Under the pieces are notes generated by a model. It worked only from the letters and a program-made list of their open reading frames with translations, had not been told where the DNA came from and made no database searches. The position numbers and the translations under genes were made by a program. From Anaerolineaceae bacterium UBA700 (GTDB lineage Bacteria; Chloroflexota; Anaerolineae; Anaerolineales; Anaerolineaceae), in contig DBMK01000046.1 of the NCBI GenBank assembly GCA_002298885.1, positions 1-5,842 on the forward strand: 5,842 nucleotides of DNA. Reading direction: 5' to 3'. Numbering within the stretch: the stretch's first letter is position 1; each line of letters starts with the position of its first letter. Shown here in pieces: positions 5,827 to 5,842 of the stretch.

Positions 5827-5842
5827 CGGAGAGGGTGGGATT
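5827..5842 (-). tRNA. 3' end of a tRNA, probably tRNA-Ser (partial, cut by window edge)
   Basis: Read on the - strand, the last bases are AATCCCACCCTCTCCG. This fits the end of a T-loop (AAT), the 3' arm of a T-stem (CCCAC), a 7-nt acceptor 3' strand (CCTCTCC) and discriminator G. A GGAGAGG/CCTCTCC acceptor with discriminator G is typical of bacterial tRNA-Ser. After the discriminator comes CCT rather than CCA, so the CCA tail would be added enzymatically. The 5' acceptor strand, anticodon and most of the gene lie outside the window, so identity is probable but not proven. It is convergent with the glycosyltransferase gene. Confidence 0.7.

Noticed and set aside
1..5842. A novel defence, mobile or biosynthetic system spanning the window
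   Set aside because: All four genes belong to recognisable families with intact core motifs, and nothing in their order suggests a dedicated new system beyond the tal-HAD-zwf linkage.

Overview
The window reads as a stretch of bacterial chromosome carrying ordinary metabolic and cell-envelope genes. It has four complete protein genes, all on the + strand, and the 3' end of a tRNA gene entering from the right on the - strand. The protein types (a long-form transaldolase of about 380 residues, a G6PDH with a GVMGDLTWRKL nucleotide motif, and a GT-C membrane protein with an 'YYNSLVGGV' C-terminal signature) suggest Chloroflexota, perhaps the Anaerolineae. That placement is inferred from remembered family resemblance, not from a search.

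Layout. Positions 1-193 are an AT-rich leader with several small inverted and direct repeats, a possible promoter and a good Shine-Dalgarno site. Positions 194-2040 and 2047-3579 hold a compact three-gene cluster: tal, a YihX-like HAD phosphatase, and zwf. The tal-HAD gap is 53 bp and contains a (GACT)n microsatellite. The HAD-zwf gap is only 6 bp. Positions 3580-3725 are a second regulatory gap, with a consensus -10 hexamer (TATAAT) and a strong 12-bp inverted repeat just before the next start codon. Positions 3726-5702 encode a polytopic membrane glycosyltransferase of the PMT/ArnT (GT39-like) type. Positions 5703-5824 are AT-rich non-coding DNA, with a possible weak terminator at the gene end. 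Positions 5825-5842 match the 3' end of a tRNA, most likely tRNA-Ser, cut by the window edge.

How the genes work together. Zwf opens the oxidative pentose phosphate pathway (glucose 6-phosphate to 6-phosphogluconolactone, making NADPH). Tal works in the non-oxidative branch, exchanging three-carbon units between sugar phosphates. The HAD enzyme between them probably acts on a phosphorylated metabolite, and its relatives include the glucose-1-phosphate phosphatase YihX. No 6-phosphogluconolactonase or 6-phosphogluconate dehydrogenase gene lies in the window. The membrane glycosyltransferase appears to be a separate transcription unit. Its AT-richer codon use and its own promoter candidate set it apart from the sugar-phosphate cluster.

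I found no CRISPR array, transposase, toxin-antitoxin pair, prophage gene or clear defence module. The points most worth a second look are regulatory: the inverted repeat at 3676-3709, the repeat-rich tal leader, and the placement of the HAD gene between tal and zwf.
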